Assembly: GCA_014361085.1 (NCBI GenBank)
Contig: JACIWG010000020.1
Location: forward strand, 1-14,850
Origin: Nitrososphaeria archaeon
GTDB lineage: Archaea; Thermoproteota; Nitrososphaeria; JACIWG01
Reading direction: 5' to 3'
Length of the DNA stretch: 14,850 nt
The translations under genes were made by a program, and so were the position numbers. Positions 13,545 to 14,850 of this stretch are shown here, one piece after another (position 1 is the first letter of the stretch; the number at the start of each line of letters is the position of its first letter). The notes beneath the pieces are model-generated. The model was not told the DNA's origin and did not search any database. It was given only the letters and a program-made list of their open reading frames with translations.

Positions 13545-14850
13545 ATGATACAACAGGCAAAAGATAACAGTTTTCTAGCGTTCTCTCAAACATGTGAAAT
13601 GGTTAAGAGTACTACAAGCAAGAATATGAAGATAAAGATAGTTTCAGAATATTTGAGAAAATTGGATGATGGAAACCTTAAAGTAGCATGCGACCTATTT
13701 TCTGGACAGATTTTTCCCCCATGGGAGGGTATAGAACTTCAGGTTGGATATTCGACCATACTAGACATTTTGAAGGAAGTAAGTGGATTAAATGAAAAGA
13801 CTTTGGTTGAGATTATAATTAAGAATGGAGATTTGGGTGACGCCGCCGAAGAAATTTTGGCAAAAAAGACTATTAGACCATTATTGGAAGAAGAATATGA
13901 TTTGGTTCAAGTTTATGCTAGACTTAAGAAGGTGGCTGAAGCAAGTGGAAAAGGTTCAGTGAATGAGAAAAAGAAGATTTTGACAGGCTTATATTTGAAC
14001 ATGACACCTTTAGAGACAAAGTATCTTACAAAGATTTTAACTGGTGAAATGAGAATTGGGTTGGTCAGTGGGCTTATAATTGAAAGTATTGCTGAAGCAT
14101 TTAATAGAAGATTTGAGGAAGTTAATGAATCATTCCTGCTGATAAACAATGTTGGAGAGACAGCAATTTTAGCCAAATATGGAAAATTGTCTGAAGCAAA
14201 GCTTGTGCTCTTGCGTCCAACAAACTTCATGCTTGCTGAATCTATGCAAAGTGCGGAAGAAATTGTAGATTATTTTAGAAAAGAACTTATTTGCGAATTT
14301 AAGCTGGATGGTGTAAGAGTACAATGCCACAAAAAAGTGGATACGATAAAAATATTTTCTAGAAAAGGTAATGAGGTTAGCACACAATTTCCTGAAATTG
14401 TAGAAGACTTGCTTCAGATAGGCCATGACTTCATATTTGATGGAGAAGTTTTAGCGTTCAAGAATGGAAAGCCTCTTCCCTTCTCAAAATTACAGACGAG
14501 GCTTCAAAGAAAATATGTTGACGAAAAAGTTGTTAACGAGGTTCCTCTAATGCTTTTCGTATATGATATCCTATTCTTTGACGGTGAACCATTATATAAA
14601 ATGCCTTTAATTGAAAGGAAAAAGATTATTGAAAAAATTGGATTCACAGGAAGAATAAAATGCCTAGAATACTTTCTTGTTTCAAAGAGGGAGGAGATTG
14701 AAAGAAAATTTTTTGAAAGTCTGGAACTCGGATACGAAGGTCTTATGTTAAAGGATCCGTCAGCGCCATACACTGTAGGAAAACGCGGCAAATATTGGAT
14801 AAAATTGAAGAAAGAGCTTGACACATTGGATGCCGTTATCGTGGCAGCTG
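13545..14850 (+). CDS. lig: ATP-dependent DNA ligase (N-terminal 435 codons, cut by the window edge)
   Basis: This is the archaeal replicative/repair-type ligase that seals nicks through an enzyme-AMP intermediate. An N-terminal helical DNA-binding domain (about 1-210, with FLAFSQTCEMVKST and MTPLETKYLTKILTGEMRIG) precedes the nucleotidyltransferase domain. Motif I is EFKLDGVR with catalytic Lys253. Motif III is in FDGE (299-301), motif IV is EGLMLKD (Lys403), and motif V is YWIKLKK (about Lys420). The OB-fold domain lies past the window edge. ATG 13545 is preferred over the in-frame ATG 13530 because a TATA-like box is placed 26 bp upstream and the N-terminus then matches family length. The frame stays open to the right edge. 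All visible catalytic residues are intact. Confidence 0.95.
   Translation, partial: MIQQAKDNSFLAFSQTCEMVKSTTSKNMKIKIVSEYLRKLDDGNLKVACDLFSGQIFPPWEGIELQVGYSTILDILKEVSGLNEKTLVEIIIKNGDLGDAAEEILAKKTIRPLLEEEYDLVQVYARLKKVAEASGKGSVNEKKKILTGLYLNMTPLETKYLTKILTGEMRIGLVSGLIIESIAEAFNRRFEEVNESFLLINNVGETAILAKYGKLSEAKLVLLRPTNFMLAESMQSAEEIVDYFRKELICEFKLDGVRVQCHKKVDTIKIFSRKGNEVSTQFPEIVEDLLQIGHDFIFDGEVLAFKNGKPLPFSKLQTRLQRKYVDEKVVNEVPLMLFVYDILFFDGEPLYKMPLIERKKIIEKIGFTGRIKCLEYFLVSKREEIERKFFESLELGYEGLMLKDPSAPYTVGKRGKYWIKLKKELDTLDAVIVAA

Noticed and set aside
13476..13553. Upstream extension of the ferredoxin-like gene to ATG 13553
   Set aside because: The added 26 residues resemble no ferredoxin N-terminus and overlap the ligase start and both TATA-like boxes; GTG 13475 is better placed.
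13913..14824. Three minus-strand frames of 85-106 codons
   Set aside because: All are antisense to the DNA ligase gene, whose catalytic motifs run continuously through this stretch.

Overview
The window looks like a stretch of AT-rich archaeal chromosome. The signs are a HerA-NurA-Mre11-Rad50 repair cluster (a set found together only in archaea), an archaeal-type ATP-dependent DNA ligase, a PyrE-like HTH/phosphoribosyltransferase regulator of the GfcR kind, heavy use of ATA, AGA and AGG codons, and TATA-like boxes about 26 bp upstream of start codons. The lineage cannot be fixed by eye. A thermophilic or uncultured TACK-type archaeon is plausible, but this is inference. I see no tRNA, rRNA, CRISPR array, transposase or insertion sequence.

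Region 1 (1-5983, minus strand) is a tight DNA-end-processing operon. In transcription order it holds nurA, a 201-aa gene resembling a stand-alone HAS-barrel protein, herA, mre11 and rad50; rad50 is cut by the window edge. Spacing runs from an 11-bp overlap to a 1-bp gap, so the genes are probably co-transcribed and translationally coupled. Mre11-Rad50 senses and trims double-strand ends, and HerA-NurA resects them to make 3' overhangs for the recombinase. The extra 201-aa gene and a five-cysteine cluster inside NurA are the unusual parts.

Region 2 (6025-9331) is more accessory in character. It holds a polytopic GT-C type glycosyltransferase-like protein, a coiled-coil protein with a C-terminal membrane anchor, a membrane-anchored 117-aa protein of unknown function, and a radical SAM protein with a SPASM-like C-terminus. 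The radical SAM gene is divergent from the first gene of region 3, and the two start codons are about 60 bp apart with back-to-back TATA elements.

Region 3 (9392-14850) starts with a cytoplasmic M28-type aminopeptidase carrying a PA-like insert and a C-terminal winged-helix-like domain. It converges, 3 bp apart, on a minus-strand set: a four-cluster [4Fe-4S] ferredoxin-like protein, an NAD(P)HX-dehydratase-like protein whose catalytic GTGD motif is lost, and the GfcR-like regulator. A DNA ligase gene, divergent from the ferredoxin gene, runs off the right edge.

Across the window, genes that begin a transcription unit tend to have a TATA-like box about 26 bp before the start codon, suggesting leaderless mRNAs. 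Genes inside operons carry Shine-Dalgarno-like GGTG or GGAGG sequences. This pattern was used to choose several start codons.
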